From positions 1-64,000 of the forward strand of contig JANYET010000019.1 in assembly GCA_025359785.1 (NCBI GenBank): a stretch of 64,000 nt of DNA, in the 5' to 3' direction. A program made the translations under genes and the position numbers. Of this stretch, positions 10,893-20,979 are shown in pieces (within the stretch, counting starts at the first letter, position 1; each line of letters opens with the position of its first letter). The notes under the pieces were generated by a model that saw nothing but the letters and a program-made list of their open reading frames with translations, was not told where the DNA came from and did not search any database. The DNA comes from Alphaproteobacteria bacterium (lineage in GTDB: Bacteria; Pseudomonadota; Alphaproteobacteria; Caulobacterales; Caulobacteraceae).

Positions 10893-12149
10893 ATGGCCAC
10901 AGACGCCCGCCGGGAGGCCCGCGAACGGGCCTATTCCACGCCGCTCGAGGACTTCGACGTCTCCGACGTGAGCCACTTCACCAGCGACACCCACTGGCCC
11001 TGGTTCGAGCGACTGAGAGCTGAGGATCCGGTTCACTACTGCAAGGCCAGCGCCTTCGGTCCCTATTGGTCGGTGACCAAGTTCCAGGACATCGTGGCCG
11101 TGGATTCCAACCACGAGGTGTTCTCCTCGGACTCCAGTCGCGGCGGCATCATGATCGCCGACGCCTTCGAGCCCAGCGACGATTCCAGCTTCATCGCCCT
11201 GGACCCGCCCGACCACGACGCCCAGCGCCGGGTGGTGACGCCGACCTTCTCCACGGCCGGCATGGCCGCCATGGAGCCGCTGATCCGTGAGCGCGCCGCC
11301 GCGATCCTCGACGAACTGCCGGTCGGCGAGACCTTCGACTTCGTCGATAAAGTCTCGATCGAGCTCACCAGCCAGATGCTGGCGACGCTTTTCGACTATC
11401 CGTTCGACCAGCGCCGCAACCTGCCGAAGATCTCCGACATGGCGCTCTCCGGCCCGCCGCCGGCCGACATGACCTTGGAACAGCGCATGGAGCGGCAGGC
11501 GGCGTTCATGCCGCTGGTCATGCCGTTCATGGGCCTGTGGGACGCGCGCAAGGATGGGCCGCCGGCCAACGACCTGATCTCGCTGCTGGCCCAAGACCCG
11601 GTGACCCGCAAGGGCGACCGGCCGGAGGGCTATTTCGGCAACATCATACTGCTGACCGTGGCCGGCAGCGACACCACCCGCCACTCGATCACCGGCGCCC
11701 TGATGGCCTTCCAGGACTACCCCGACGCCTATGACCGGCTGCGCGCCAATCCAGCCCTGCTGGAATCAGCCGTGCCGGAAATCGTCCGCTGGCAGAGCCC
11801 GGTGGCCCACATGCGCCGCACAGCGACGCAGGACCACGAACTGGGCGGCAAGACCATCCGGAAGGGCGACCGCGTGGTCATGTGGTACGTCTCGGGCAAC
11901 CGCGACGAAGAGGTCATTACCGACCCCGACCGCTTCATCATCGACCGCGAACGGCCGCGCCAGCACGTGGGTTTCGGGTTCGGCATCCACCGCTGCGTCG
12001 GCAACCGCCTGGCCGAAATGCAGCTGCGCGTCGTCTGGGAAGAGATCCTCAAGCGCTTCGAACGCATCGAGGTGGTCGGCGAGCCGCAACGGCTGAAGTC
12101 GAACTTCGTGAAGGGCTACGAGGCCCTACCGGTGCGGATCGTGGCCTAG
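10893..12149 (+). CDS. cytochrome P450, CYP153-like
   Basis: A 418-residue soluble class I P450. Seen: I-helix oxygen-binding motif VAGSDTTRHS, ExxR motif EIVR, and heme loop FGFGIHRCVGNRL with the thiolate ligand C368. Strings such as PVHYCK...FGPYWSVTKFQDI, VVMWYVSGNRDEEVI and SNFVKGYEALPVRI match the CYP153 family, whose members hydroxylate medium-chain alkanes and related chains at the terminal carbon. ATG 10893 is preferred to upstream TTG 10878 because GGGAGGCAGGA lies just before it. No dedicated [2Fe-2S] ferredoxin or reductase gene is adjacent, so electron partners must be elsewhere. Confidence 0.88.
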   Translation: MATDARREARERAYSTPLEDFDVSDVSHFTSDTHWPWFERLRAEDPVHYCKASAFGPYWSVTKFQDIVAVDSNHEVFSSDSSRGGIMIADAFEPSDDSSFIALDPPDHDAQRRVVTPTFSTAGMAAMEPLIRERAAAILDELPVGETFDFVDKVSIELTSQMLATLFDYPFDQRRNLPKISDMALSGPPPADMTLEQRMERQAAFMPLVMPFMGLWDARKDGPPANDLISLLAQDPVTRKGDRPEGYFGNIILLTVAGSDTTRHSITGALMAFQDYPDAYDRLRANPALLESAVPEIVRWQSPVAHMRRTATQDHELGGKTIRKGDRVVMWYVSGNRDEEVITDPDRFIIDRERPRQHVGFGFGIHRCVGNRLAEMQLRVVWEEILKRFERIEVVGEPQRLKSNFVKGYEALPVRIVA

Positions 12150-12195
12150 ATCTTTTCCACACTGCCGAGCATTACCACCTCATCGATCGGCCGGC

Positions 12196-13497
12196 TTAGC
12201 CGGCCTCAACGCTGTCCAAGAGGGCGACTTCGTCGCCCGGCCCGCGGTCCAGCTCGGCCTTGAGCCGGTCGCGGTCGAGGTCGCCTTCCCAGCGGGCGAT
12301 GACCAGGGTTCCGACGCCGTTGCCGATGAAGTTGGTGAGCGCCCGGCACGCACTCATGAACCGGTCGACGCCGACCAGCAGGGCCAGCGCGGCGATCGGC
12401 AGGTCGGGGATCACCGCCAGGGTGGCGGCGAGCGTGATGAAGCCGGCGCCGGCCACGCCGCTGGCTCCCTTCGAGGTGAGCATGGCGACACCCAGCAGGG
12501 TCGCCTCCTGCCCCAGGCTGAGCGGCGTGTTGGTCGCCTGGGCCAGGAACAGCGTCGCCAGCGTCATGTAGATATTGGTGCCGTCGAGATTGAACGAGTA
12601 GCCGGTGGGGATGACCAGGCCGACGGTGGTCTTGCCGGCCCCCAGCCGCTGCAGCTTGGCCATGATCAGCGGCAGGGCCGCCTCCGACGATGAGGCGCCC
12701 AGCACAATCAGCAGCTCGTCGCGGATATAGGCCAGGAACTTCAGGATCGAGAAGCCTGAGAGCCAGGCGACCGCGCCCAGCACGATCAGCACGAACAGCA
12801 GACTGGTCAGGTAGAAGGTCCCGACCACGGCGCTCAGCTGGACCAGCGAGCTTACCCCGAACTTGCCGATGGTGAAGGCCATGGCCCCGAACGCGCCGAT
12901 CGGCGCCAGCTGGACGACCACCCCGATGATGCCGAAGAACAGCTGGGCGATGTCTTCCAGGACGCCCGCCGCGCGGTCGCCGAACTTACCGAGCCGCGTG
13001 CAGGCAAAGCCGGTCAGGATCGCGATGACCAGCACCTGCAGCAGATCGCCCTCGGCAAAGGCGCTGACGAAGGTGTTGGGGATCAGGTGCAGCAGATAGT
13101 CCACCAGGCCAGGACCGTGCGTGGCCTTGACCAGGTATTCGCTGCCGATCTTCGGATCGAGGGTCTTCGGATCGATGTTGAACCCCGCGCCCGGGTGCAG
13201 CACGACGCCGACCACCAGTCCGATCACCAGGGCGAAGGTCGACATCACCTCGAAGTAGACCAGGGTCCGCAGGCCCAGGCGCCCGAAGGCCTTCATGTCG
13301 CCCATGTGCGCGATGCCGGCGGCTACGGTGCAGAAGATCACCGGCGCGATGGCCATCTTCACCAGCTTGATGAAAGCGTCGCCCAGCGGCTTCAGGTCGG
13401 CCCCGAAGTGCGGCCACAGCCAGCCCACGACGGCGCCCAGCGCCGTGCCGATCAGCACCTGCACCCAGAGCTGGCGAAAATGCCTCAGAAACCCCAT
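12196..13497 (-). CDS. dctA: C4-dicarboxylate/proton (sodium) symporter DctA
   Basis: A 433-residue dicarboxylate/amino acid:cation symporter of the glutamate-transporter fold, importing succinate, fumarate and malate through the inner membrane. Evidence: N-terminal helix [19 protein letters not shown], re-entrant loop region with the Ser-rich stretch [20 protein letters not shown], the signature [20 protein letters not shown], and [19 protein letters not shown] near the end, all typical of DctA. It is convergent with the P450 gene; its stop codon sits in the loop of a perfect 7-bp palindrome (12189-12205) that may aid termination. Confidence 0.93.
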   Translation of the reverse strand: MGFLRHFRQLWVQVLIGTALGAVVGWLWPHFGADLKPLGDAFIKLVKMAIAPVIFCTVAAGIAHMGDMKAFGRLGLRTLVYFEVMSTFALVIGLVVGVVLHPGAGFNIDPKTLDPKIGSEYLVKATHGPGLVDYLLHLIPNTFVSAFAEGDLLQVLVIAILTGFACTRLGKFGDRAAGVLEDIAQLFFGIIGVVVQLAPIGAFGAMAFTIGKFGVSSLVQLSAVVGTFYLTSLLFVLIVLGAVAWLSGFSILKFLAYIRDELLIVLGASSSEAALPLIMAKLQRLGAGKTTVGLVIPTGYSFNLDGTNIYMTLATLFLAQATNTPLSLGQEATLLGVAMLTSKGASGVAGAGFITLAATLAVIPDLPIAALALLVGVDRFMSACRALTNFIGNGVGTLVIARWEGDLDRDRLKAELDRGPGDEVALLDSVEAG

Positions 13498-13571
13498 CCG
13501 CCGATTGCTCCCCCAGGGCGCGGTCGCGCTGGGCTCACGCTAGGGCGCAAGCCGCGCGCGGGCAATCGTGC

Positions 13572-14771
13572 TCAGGCCGCGAGCGCGCGGCGCTGACGGC
13601 GCAGCATGGCGCCGAGGCCCGCGAAGCCGATCAGCAGCATCGTCCAGGTCGCCGGTTCCGGCACCCCGAACGGGATACCCGTCCCGCCGAACGTGCCCAG
13701 GTGAACCTCACTGTTGAGCCCCCCGGCGCCGCCGTCGCGCACCATGGCGGCGGCCGCGACCGAGCCCTGGATGAAGCCGGCGCTCGATGAGACGTTGCTG
13801 TTCACCGCCAGGATCGAGCCGTCGAACTGGCCGAAGTCGATGTTCTGGATCGAGGACGCGAAATTCCAGATCACCTTCTGGGAGAAGGCGTCGGCGGACG
13901 TCGCGTTATCGCTCACCCAGTTCTGGTGGATATTGAGCAGGGTGATGTTCGCCAGGCTGGAGACGTTGACGATCACGGCGGTAGAGCTGCTCACGCCGTC
14001 GAAGTTGAAGGCCGCGGCCTGGCTGAAAAAGCTCGCCGCGTCGGTGATGTTGAACACCGAGACCCCGTCCGCGCCGGGCGTGCCCACGAACTTCACGTCG
14101 TTGGCGTTCGCCGCGTTGATCGCGCTGTCCGTCGCCATGCCGAAGAGGCTGGTCGAGAGCGCCTTCAGGTCGGCCGAGTAGGTCGCCGTCTGCGTGGCGA
14201 GGCTGGTCTTCAACCCCGGATTCAGGTTGGCGTTCTGGGTGACGACCGCGCCGCCATTGGCGTTGAGGTTGCCACCGCTCTTGGCCCCATAGGTGAAGGT
14301 CCCGCCGTTCAGGTTGGTGTTGACGTTGGAGAGCGCGCCCACCTGGCTGACACCGCCCGGGGCGTTGAAATTCAGGTTGCCGCCGGTGATCGTGCCACCG
14401 ACCACCAGGCCCACGGGCCCGACCTTGCCGCCTGGGCCGCCGGGCGCCGCGCCGTTCTGGATGTTCAGATTGCTCACCGTCACATCGCCGCCCACGCTCA
14501 GCGTCGGCTTGGCGCCCACGGCCGGGGCGACGTAGCCCTGGGCGTTGTTGGTCCCGAACCCGAACTGGCCGCCCGCGCCGGTCAGATTGCCGCCGATCCA
14601 GGTCTTGCCACCCACTTCCTGCGACAGCTTGGCGTTGCCCAGCGACAGGACGCTGAACTCCTTGAGGGTCAGCAGGCCGTTGGCGGCGTTGCCCGCGGCC
14701 AGCGCCGGCGTGGCGGCGAAAAGGGCGAGCGAGACGAGCGCCGCGGCGCGCGCCGAAAAGGCAAAAGACAC
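13572..14771 (-). CDS. choice-of-anchor A family protein with PEPxxWA-CTERM sorting signal
   Basis: About 399 residues. A signal peptide (AALVSLALFAATPALAAG) leads into a beta-helical body with many short Asn/Gly repeats (GNLTGAGGQFG, VGGDVTVSNLNIQ, NVNTNLNGGTFTYG) of the choice-of-anchor A fold. The C-terminus is VPEPATWTMLLIGFAGLG then a basic tail: PEPxxWA motif, hydrophobic helix, Arg cluster. Such proteins are processed by an exosortase and placed on the outer surface, often with exopolysaccharide. GTG 14771 is chosen since the signal peptide begins there; the open frame extends further back without signal-like character. No exosortase is in this window. Confidence 0.85.
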   Translation of the reverse strand: MSFAFSARAAALVSLALFAATPALAAGNAANGLLTLKEFSVLSLGNAKLSQEVGGKTWIGGNLTGAGGQFGFGTNNAQGYVAPAVGAKPTLSVGGDVTVSNLNIQNGAAPGGPGGKVGPVGLVVGGTITGGNLNFNAPGGVSQVGALSNVNTNLNGGTFTYGAKSGGNLNANGGAVVTQNANLNPGLKTSLATQTATYSADLKALSTSLFGMATDSAINAANANDVKFVGTPGADGVSVFNITDAASFFSQAAAFNFDGVSSSTAVIVNVSSLANITLLNIHQNWVSDNATSADAFSQKVIWNFASSIQNIDFGQFDGSILAVNSNVSSSAGFIQGSVAAAAMVRDGGAGGLNSEVHLGTFGGTGIPFGVPEPATWTMLLIGFAGLGAMLRRQRRALAA

Positions 14772-14940
14772 GATTCTAAAATTCCCAACTGTTGGGACAA
14801 GCTCTGCCTTAACCCTGTTCCCCGGCCAAGCTCGTTCCCGCCTGAGGGGAATTCCGAATGGCCGCGGGGCCCGGGCCGCCCAACCCTTGGTCACCAAGAC
14901 TTGGCGCCTGCTCCCGCGCGTGGCATCCGTCGCGCCGCGT

Positions 14941-15017
14941 GGCCTCGTAGCTCAGCCGGATAGAGCAGGGCTTTCCTAAAGCCAAGGTCGGGGGTTCGAG
15001 TCCCTCCGAGGCCGCCA
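14941..15017 (+). tRNA. tRNA-Arg (anticodon CCT)
   Basis: A complete cloverleaf: acceptor stem GGCCTCG (14941-14947) with CGAGGCC (15007-15013), D-arm GCTC...GAGC, anticodon loop TTCCTAA giving CCT, T-arm with GGTTCGAGTCC, discriminator G and an encoded CCA (15015-15017). It reads AGG codons. Immediately downstream lies a serine-recombinase remnant, so this tRNA may have been an integration site. Confidence 0.97.
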
Positions 15018-15344
15018 CGCTGACCGGCTATGGATCTCTTGAGGGAGACCGCTAACCTCCCGCTCAAACTGGGCGAAGGACAGCAGTACGTTGAGGGTGA
15101 GGCGGCCCATGCTGGTGGTCGTGTTGAACGACCGTGTCACCGATACGAAGGCCACGCCCCGCGCGTCGAAGGCCTCGACGATCTTGGCGAAGTCCGTGCG
15201 TGACCGTTTCAGGCGATCGACCTCGTAGACCACGACCACATCGACCTTGCCGGCGGCGATGTCGCCCGGCAGATGCTTGAGTCCAGGGCGCTCCAACGAT
15301 GCGCCCGAAAACCCTCCGTCATCATAGAGTGTCGAGATCGCCAC
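14976..15344 (-). pseudogene. serine recombinase remnant (resolvase/invertase family)
   Basis: The frame encodes an internal piece of a large serine recombinase: YDDGGFSGASLERPGLKHL, VVVYEVDRLKRSRTDFAKIVEAFDARGV, SFNTTTSMGRLTLNVLLSFAQFEREV. The N-terminal part with the catalytic Ser (YxRVS motif) is absent and the C-terminal DNA-binding domain is lost after FEREV (near base 15048); the remaining frame merely reads through the antisense of the tRNA to 14976. It is therefore inactive, the leftover of a mobile element that sat next to tRNA-Arg. GTG 15344 is a nominal start only. Confidence 0.85.
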
Positions 15345-15434
15345 CGAATGAATGATGACTTGCCGAGCGACGGCGGCCGGTGCGGGTCGTCTGAGGTAGA
15401 CTTGTCTTCGTAGGTGGCGGGCGACCTCTGTCGC

Positions 15435-15914
15435 CTATTTGTGGACGAAGTGCTCCTGGTAGGCGTGCGATTTGCCCTCGGGGTTTTTGGCGATGCCGCG
15501 GCGCACGGCGGTCTTGCCGTCGGGGCTGAAGCTCCAGAACTCGCCGGCGATCACGTCGCCGTCCTTCATCTTCAGGATCTGCAGCTCGTCAGGCGCGGTC
15601 TGGGTCACCGAGACCTGGTTGAACCGCACCTGGTTCGGGAAGGGGAAGACCTTTCCGTCCAGCGACGTTTCGTGATCGGAGATGTAGGGCTTGTCCGGCT
15701 GGGTGGTGTTGACCGAGTGGTAGACGAGGTGGTTGTCGCTGAACTTGAAATTGATGGTCAGCTTGAAGCCCGGCTCGATGGTGTTGCCCGGCGCCTTGGA
15801 GACCACCGCCGTCCAGTCACCGTCGTGCGGACTGGCGGCCAGGGCCGGGGCGGCGGCGAACGCCACGGCTGCTGCGGCGGCGGCGAGGCTCAGGATCGCG
15901 GTGCGGCGGATCAT
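15435..15914 (-). CDS. small exported hypothetical protein downstream of acylase
   Basis: A 159-residue protein with a clear Sec signal peptide (MIRRTAILSLAAAAAAVAFAAAPALAA) and a small, mainly beta mature domain (DGDWTAVVSKAPGNTIEPGF, FSDNHLVYHSVNT, GDVIAGEFWSFSPDGKTAVRRG). No family is recognised. ATG 15914 is preceded by GGAGAAG. It starts only 11 bases after the acylase stop, making it the last gene of the FecI/FecR/TonB/acylase operon, so a periplasmic or secreted role linked to the acylase substrate is plausible, but unproved. Confidence 0.75.
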   Translation of the reverse strand: MIRRTAILSLAAAAAAVAFAAAPALAASPHDGDWTAVVSKAPGNTIEPGFKLTINFKFSDNHLVYHSVNTTQPDKPYISDHETSLDGKVFPFPNQVRFNQVSVTQTAPDELQILKMKDGDVIAGEFWSFSPDGKTAVRRGIAKNPEGKSHAYQEHFVHK

Positions 15915-15925
15915 TGTCTTCTCCA

Positions 15926-18049
15926 TTAGAAGGGCGTGCGGCCCTCGGTGTGCTGTTCGACCTGTGCGCGGGTGGTCCAAAGGGTGCGCAGGGTCTTATC
16001 GGAGAGGTGCTTGAGCTGGTCGGACCGGTGCGGCGAGCCCGGCTGGCTGGCGTTGCCGTAGCTCATCAGGCCCTTGGCCTTGATCGGCGTCGAGAACTCC
16101 ACCAGCGACACCCAGGTCTCGCCGTGCACAGGGATGCGCTTGCCGTCCTTCAGAGGACCCCAGGTGATGGTGCGGAAGATGCCGGTGTTGCCGAAGCCAC
16201 CGTTGCCAGGCAGGTCGATCTTGTCGATAGCGAAGCGCGAGACCTCGCCGAACGGCCGGTCGATGGCTCCGTACTTGGTCTTCATCTCACCGATGGCCGC
16301 CTTCAGCATATCCAGCGCCTTGGCCGGCTCGGCGATGCCCTTGGGGGTGCCGATGGGGTCGGCGGCCAGCCACTTCACCTTGTAGTTGGCAAGGCTGGTG
16401 AAATTGTTCGGGGAGAAGCGGTTGGCCCAGGTCTCGAACAGCAGCGCGGCTTTGCTGTCGGCGACGGTCTCGCGATCCCAGGCCTTGAGCAGGTTCACGG
16501 CGGCCTGGACCTCGGGGTCCGGATCGCCCTGCGCCGCGGCGATCAGGTCCGGCAACACCCGGTCGGCCATCAGCGTGTGGGTCGACAGCTTATGGGCGAC
16601 GAAGTCGTCGTAGCTTAGCTTCTTGTCGTCGGCGAGCAGGTGGGCCGACTGCTGCGAGCGCAGGGATTCGGGGCCCGGTGGCGCCACGTAGGGCGGGAAG
16701 TCCTCGTAGTGGATAACCTGCGGGTAGGTGGCCACCCAGGGCGGATCGTTGGTGTTCTGGATCCAGCCAGTGGGCGGATCGATGACCTTGGGCAGGTCCT
16801 CGTAGCTGTGAACCTCGGTCCACAGGGTCGCCGAGGTGTCGCCTGGCACGTCGCCGCGCCAGAAGGCCATGTCGCCCTTGGGGTGCTTGGGCAGGACGCC
16901 GTTGTCCATGTACTGAATGTGGCCGGCCTTGTCGGCGTAGACGATGTTGAAGGTCGGCACCTGCAGCCGCTTCAGGATGGTCTCGAACTCCGCGAAGGTC
17001 TTCGACATCCCCATGTCCCAGTACTGCTTCAGCCCGTCGGGCCGGTCGAGACCGGCGACCCGCAAGGCCAGGGTCTTGCCGTCGGCGCGGGTGAAGGCCG
17101 GGCCATGGACCGACTCGCGGATGGTCAGGCTTTCGGTTTTCAGGGATCCGTCGGCCTGCTTGACCTTGAAGCTGGTCGTCCGCGTCTTGAACGGCAGCAC
17201 CTTGCCGTCGAACAGGTAGCCGTCGCCGGAGAGCTTCAGCTCGTAGTTGGTGGCGCCCAGCATGCTGTTGACGGTGTTGGTAAACCCCATCTGGTCGTTG
17301 AAGCAGAACCGCAGCACGGGCAGGCCGACCTGGGTCGCGCCATACATCTTGATGCCCGGGCCGTTCAGGTCGGCCTCGAAATAGGTGAAGTAGCTGGTGG
17401 GCCACGGCAGGTGGGGGTTGGCCAGCAGCATCGTATGGCCGCTCTTCGACTTCGACGGCGCCACGGCCCAGGCGTTGGAGCCGTTGTTGCCAGCCCCGGG
17501 CACAGGTGCGCCCATGGTCCGTTCCATGGGGGCGACGTAGATGAAGTTCATCAGCCGGTGCGCATGGGCCATGACGTCGACGCCTGAGACCGGTAGCACC
17601 ACGGCGATCTTCGGATCGATCTTGCCGGGATTGGCGGCGTCGTAGGCGTTGATCCCCTCGGCGAAAGCGTCGAGGTCGGCGCGGAACTGCGGGGTGGAGG
17701 CCTTGTACCAGGCCAGCGCCCGGGCCGGGACGTCGTTGGAGAGCATCCAGCGGTCACTGCCGGCGAACTGCGGACCCCAGTATTCGGCGGCGCGTCCACG
17801 GGCCTCGCCGTAGAGGTGGACGACAATGTCGCCGTGGTTCTGGGCCTGGGCGTAGCCGAAGCCGTAGAACACCGCCGCCTCGTCCTTCCCGTAGACGTGC
17901 GGCACGCCATAGGTGTCCCAGAGGATTTCGCCGCGGCCGTGGAAGCTCTTCGAGCCGGCGGGCTTGGCCTGCGTCGGCGGGGCCGCGAGCCCGGCCAGAC
18001 CGCCGAGCCCGAAAGCCAGCGAGGCGCCGAGGAAGGTCCGCTTACGCAT
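15926..18049 (-). CDS. penicillin-acylase family N-terminal-nucleophile hydrolase
   Basis: An approximately 707-residue secreted precursor. Signal peptide [20 protein letters not shown]; then alpha subunit region ([28 protein letters not shown]); then the autocatalytic site [15 protein letters not shown] with nucleophile S191, followed by the beta subunit ([53 protein letters not shown]). Family members cleave amide bonds of acyl-homoserine lactones, lipopeptides or beta-lactams in the periplasm. AAGGAGG lies upstream; ATG 18049 or GTG 18052 are both possible. It directly follows a TonB receptor gene whose expression is governed by FecI/FecR, suggesting that the receptor imports the acylase substrate or product. 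Confidence 0.9.
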   Translation of the reverse strand: MRKRTFLGASLAFGLGGLAGLAAPPTQAKPAGSKSFHGRGEILWDTYGVPHVYGKDEAAVFYGFGYAQAQNHGDIVVHLYGEARGRAAEYWGPQFAGSDRWMLSNDVPARALAWYKASTPQFRADLDAFAEGINAYDAANPGKIDPKIAVVLPVSGVDVMAHAHRLMNFIYVAPMERTMGAPVPGAGNNGSNAWAVAPSKSKSGHTMLLANPHLPWPTSYFTYFEADLNGPGIKMYGATQVGLPVLRFCFNDQMGFTNTVNSMLGATNYELKLSGDGYLFDGKVLPFKTRTTSFKVKQADGSLKTESLTIRESVHGPAFTRADGKTLALRVAGLDRPDGLKQYWDMGMSKTFAEFETILKRLQVPTFNIVYADKAGHIQYMDNGVLPKHPKGDMAFWRGDVPGDTSATLWTEVHSYEDLPKVIDPPTGWIQNTNDPPWVATYPQVIHYEDFPPYVAPPGPESLRSQQSAHLLADDKKLSYDDFVAHKLSTHTLMADRVLPDLIAAAQGDPDPEVQAAVNLLKAWDRETVADSKAALLFETWANRFSPNNFTSLANYKVKWLAADPIGTPKGIAEPAKALDMLKAAIGEMKTKYGAIDRPFGEVSRFAIDKIDLPGNGGFGNTGIFRTITWGPLKDGKRIPVHGETWVSLVEFSTPIKAKGLMSYGNASQPGSPHRSDQLKHLSDKTLRTLWTTRAQVEQHTEGRTPF

Positions 18050-18072
18050 CACTTAGGCCTCCTTAGCCCGGC

Positions 18073-20883
18073 TCAGAAGTCCCACTGGATGCGCGCGTAG
18101 TACGACCCGCCCGTGAACCCGATCGGCGAGGTCCCGGGATACTGGCCGGTGCCTGTGGTGGCGTTGAAGATGCCGTTGGCGTCCGGATATTTGTTGAACA
18201 GGTTGTTGGAGCCGACCGCGAAGGTGACGTCGTTGGGCAGCTTGTAGGCGATCTCCAGGTCGGCGATCCACTCTGCGCCGAAGCTGCGGTCGTTGGCCGT
18301 CGCGTTCTGCAGGATCGTGTACTTGCCGAAACGCGTCTCGCGCACGTTCACCGACCAGTTGTTCCAGGCCCAGTTGGCGGCCAGCGCGATCTTGTCCTTC
18401 GGGAAGGCGGTGGTCAGGTTGCCCTGGCTGAGCCGGTCGAAGAGCACGAACGTCGGGCCGAGCGAGCTCAGCTCCGGCGGATTGGCGATGATCCCGGTGA
18501 TGGTGCTCTTGTTGGCGTTGTAGCCGGCGCTGGCATGCAGGTTTCCCCAGTCGCCGAAGTCGTGACGCCAGGTGGCCACCACGTCGAAGCCGTCGGTCCG
18601 GGTGTTGATGGCGTTGGTGTAATACTGGGCCGACAGGTCGCCCGAGAGGCCATGAGCGATCAGGATGTTGGAGACCGCCGCGCCGGTGAGCGTGCTGGTG
18701 ATGGCGATCCGCTTGTCTACATCAATCCGGTAGGCGTCGATGGTCACCGCCAGCTCCGGGATCGGATCGAAGGTCAGTCCGATGCTGTAGTTCTTGGAGG
18801 TTTCCGGCTGCAGAGGCTTGGCGCCCAGTGCGATCGCCGAGGGCGAGTCCACCGGCAGGGTCTTGATCGAGAGCAGGTTGAGGACGTTGTTCACCAGGCG
18901 GAACTGGCTGGAGGAGGCTGCGTAGTGCTCCTGGGCCAGGCCCGGCGCGCGGAAGCCGGTGGACGCGGCGGCGCGGATCGCCAGCCAGTCGGTGAGCGCG
19001 AAACGGCCATTGACCTTGCCGACCACGGTGTCGCCAGAGCTGTCGTCGTAGTTCTCGTAACGGACCGCGGCGCCCAGATCCAAGCGCTTGCTCGGCGTCC
19101 AGTCGACCTCTCCGTAGGCAGCGTAGCTGTTGCGGCTGGAGGACGAGGCGTCGGTGGGCTGGAATCCGGGCGTGGCCTGGGCGCCGGTGGCCGGGCGCTG
19201 GCCCGCGAAGGGCTGGCCGGCCGGGATGACATAGGTCCCCGCCGCGTAGCTATTGGCATCGCCCTGCGACACCTCATAGGTCTCGCGTCGATGCTGCGCG
19301 CCCGCCGAGACCTGCAGATTGCCGCCGTCCCGCAACGGGAAGGCCCGGGTCAGGTCGAGCGAGTTCACCCACTCCGTTGAGGTCAGTGCGCCCACGTAGA
19401 AGACCGTGGGGCTCGCCGGGCCGAGGCTGGCGTTCAGCGTGTTGGAGGTGTTCTCCGTGGCGTGGTCGGAGCCGTAGGTGGAGGAGATGTCCCACGACCA
19501 GCCCTGAATCTCACCCTTGGCGCCCAGCGCAAACTCATAGTCGTTCTCGCGGATGACCAGATCGGGGCGGAACCCCTCAGGATAGATCTGTGGGATGGTA
19601 TTGACGTTGTTGGGTGCGCGGAAGGTGAACGGAAGGTCGGTCAGCCGGCGGCTGATCGTGCCGAAGGAATAGAGCTGCACGCCGCCGGACAAGTCGTAGT
19701 GCGCGTTCCAGCCGAAGTTGACCGCCTCCTGCGGCAGGGCGCCGTAGTTGCGGGTCACCACGCGATCGACGGTCGCCTCGCGCGGGTCGGGCAGGCCGGA
19801 GGGCACGAGTTTCGGATAGATTTGGATCGACCGGGCCACCGCGATAGCGCGGTTGGAGAGGTCCTGCTCCTTGGTGGCGATGGAAAAGTTGACGAAGCCG
19901 GACTCGCCGAACTTCAGGCCGTAGTCGCCCTGCAGTTGGATCAGGCGGCCGTCGTGCTGGTCGATGTTCTCGCCGTAGCTGGCGGAGAGGAAGCCGCCCT
20001 CGGTATCCTTCAAGATGATGTTGATCACCCCGGCGATGGCATCGGAGCCGTACTGCGCCGCCGCGCCGTCGCGCAACACCTCGATGCGGCCGATCGCCGA
20101 GGTCGGGATCATGTCGAGGTCGGCCGGGACGGAGCCGTTGTAGAGTGACGAGACCGAGTTGATCAGCGCGGTCTTGTGACGGCGCTTGCCGTTCACCAGC
20201 ACGAGGGTCTGGTCAGGATTAAGTCCCCGCAGACCGCCGGTAGCGATCACGGTCGCGGTTCCGCCGCCGGCCCGGGCCGGCAGATTGAAAGATGGCACCA
20301 GGGTCTGCAGGGCCTGGAAGGCGCCGATGCGGCCGGTCCTGGCGAGTTCGGTTGAGCTGATTACATCGATGGGGGTCGGGCTGTCGAGCACCGAGCGGGG
20401 TGCGCCGCGCACGCCGGTGACAACCACCTCGCCCACCTCGGCGGCCTTGGGCGGGGCGCTGGCCGCGGCGTCACCAATGGCGGCGGCGGGCGCCGCTGCT
20501 GCCGTGGCCGAGGCAGCCGTGGCGGCGCTGGTCCTGATCAGACCGCCGCTCTGCGCCGGCCCGGTCAGCGCGATCAGCCCGTCCTGGATCATGGCGATCT
20601 TCAGCGGCGTACCGGCAATGATCTTCTGCAGCGCCTCGCGCGTAGGCATGCGTCCGCTCACGGCCTGGGAGCGCAAGCCCGCAACCTCGTCGAAGGGATA
20701 GAGCAGGCGGGCTCCCGACTGTTCCGACAGGGCCTTCAAGGCGCCCTGCACCGGCTGCGCGGGGATGTGGAAGTCGGCCGACTCCGCGGCCGCGGCTGGA
20801 ACGGTGGCGACCGCCGCGGCGATCGCAATCGCGCTGGAGAGCGCGTGGTGGCGCCAGGCGCCACGCCGGAAGTGGGTCGTCAT
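18073..20883 (-). CDS. TonB-dependent receptor with N-terminal signalling (STN) domain
   Basis: About 936 residues: signal peptide ending near VATVPAAAA, an STN domain (HIPAQPVQGALKALSEQSGARLLYP, then REALQKIIAGTPLKI), a low-complexity Ala linker, a plug domain (VVTGVRGAPRSVLDSPTPIDVIS, RGLNPDQTLVLVNGKRRH, IEVLRDGAAAQYGSDAIAGVINIIL) and a 22-strand barrel ending in an aromatic residue (ARIQWDF). The STN domain signals ligand occupancy to FecR, whose gene lies next to it. ATG 20883 is chosen over 20907 as the signal peptide begins there. The ligand is unknown; the downstream acylase argues against a plain siderophore. Confidence 0.93.
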   Translation of the reverse strand: MTTHFRRGAWRHHALSSAIAIAAAVATVPAAAAESADFHIPAQPVQGALKALSEQSGARLLYPFDEVAGLRSQAVSGRMPTREALQKIIAGTPLKIAMIQDGLIALTGPAQSGGLIRTSAATAASATAAAAPAAAIGDAAASAPPKAAEVGEVVVTGVRGAPRSVLDSPTPIDVISSTELARTGRIGAFQALQTLVPSFNLPARAGGGTATVIATGGLRGLNPDQTLVLVNGKRRHKTALINSVSSLYNGSVPADLDMIPTSAIGRIEVLRDGAAAQYGSDAIAGVINIILKDTEGGFLSASYGENIDQHDGRLIQLQGDYGLKFGESGFVNFSIATKEQDLSNRAIAVARSIQIYPKLVPSGLPDPREATVDRVVTRNYGALPQEAVNFGWNAHYDLSGGVQLYSFGTISRRLTDLPFTFRAPNNVNTIPQIYPEGFRPDLVIRENDYEFALGAKGEIQGWSWDISSTYGSDHATENTSNTLNASLGPASPTVFYVGALTSTEWVNSLDLTRAFPLRDGGNLQVSAGAQHRRETYEVSQGDANSYAAGTYVIPAGQPFAGQRPATGAQATPGFQPTDASSSSRNSYAAYGEVDWTPSKRLDLGAAVRYENYDDSSGDTVVGKVNGRFALTDWLAIRAAASTGFRAPGLAQEHYAASSSQFRLVNNVLNLLSIKTLPVDSPSAIALGAKPLQPETSKNYSIGLTFDPIPELAVTIDAYRIDVDKRIAITSTLTGAAVSNILIAHGLSGDLSAQYYTNAINTRTDGFDVVATWRHDFGDWGNLHASAGYNANKSTITGIIANPPELSSLGPTFVLFDRLSQGNLTTAFPKDKIALAANWAWNNWSVNVRETRFGKYTILQNATANDRSFGAEWIADLEIAYKLPNDVTFAVGSNNLFNKYPDANGIFNATTGTGQYPGTSPIGFTGGSYYARIQWDF

Positions 20884-20979
20884 ATCTGGAAGCCCCCGAG
20901 TCGACATGTGTCGGTTTGATGAACGGGCGGGCGGCCCGCGACCGCTATCTCACGACGGAAATTTTTGTCGGCCGGCGGA

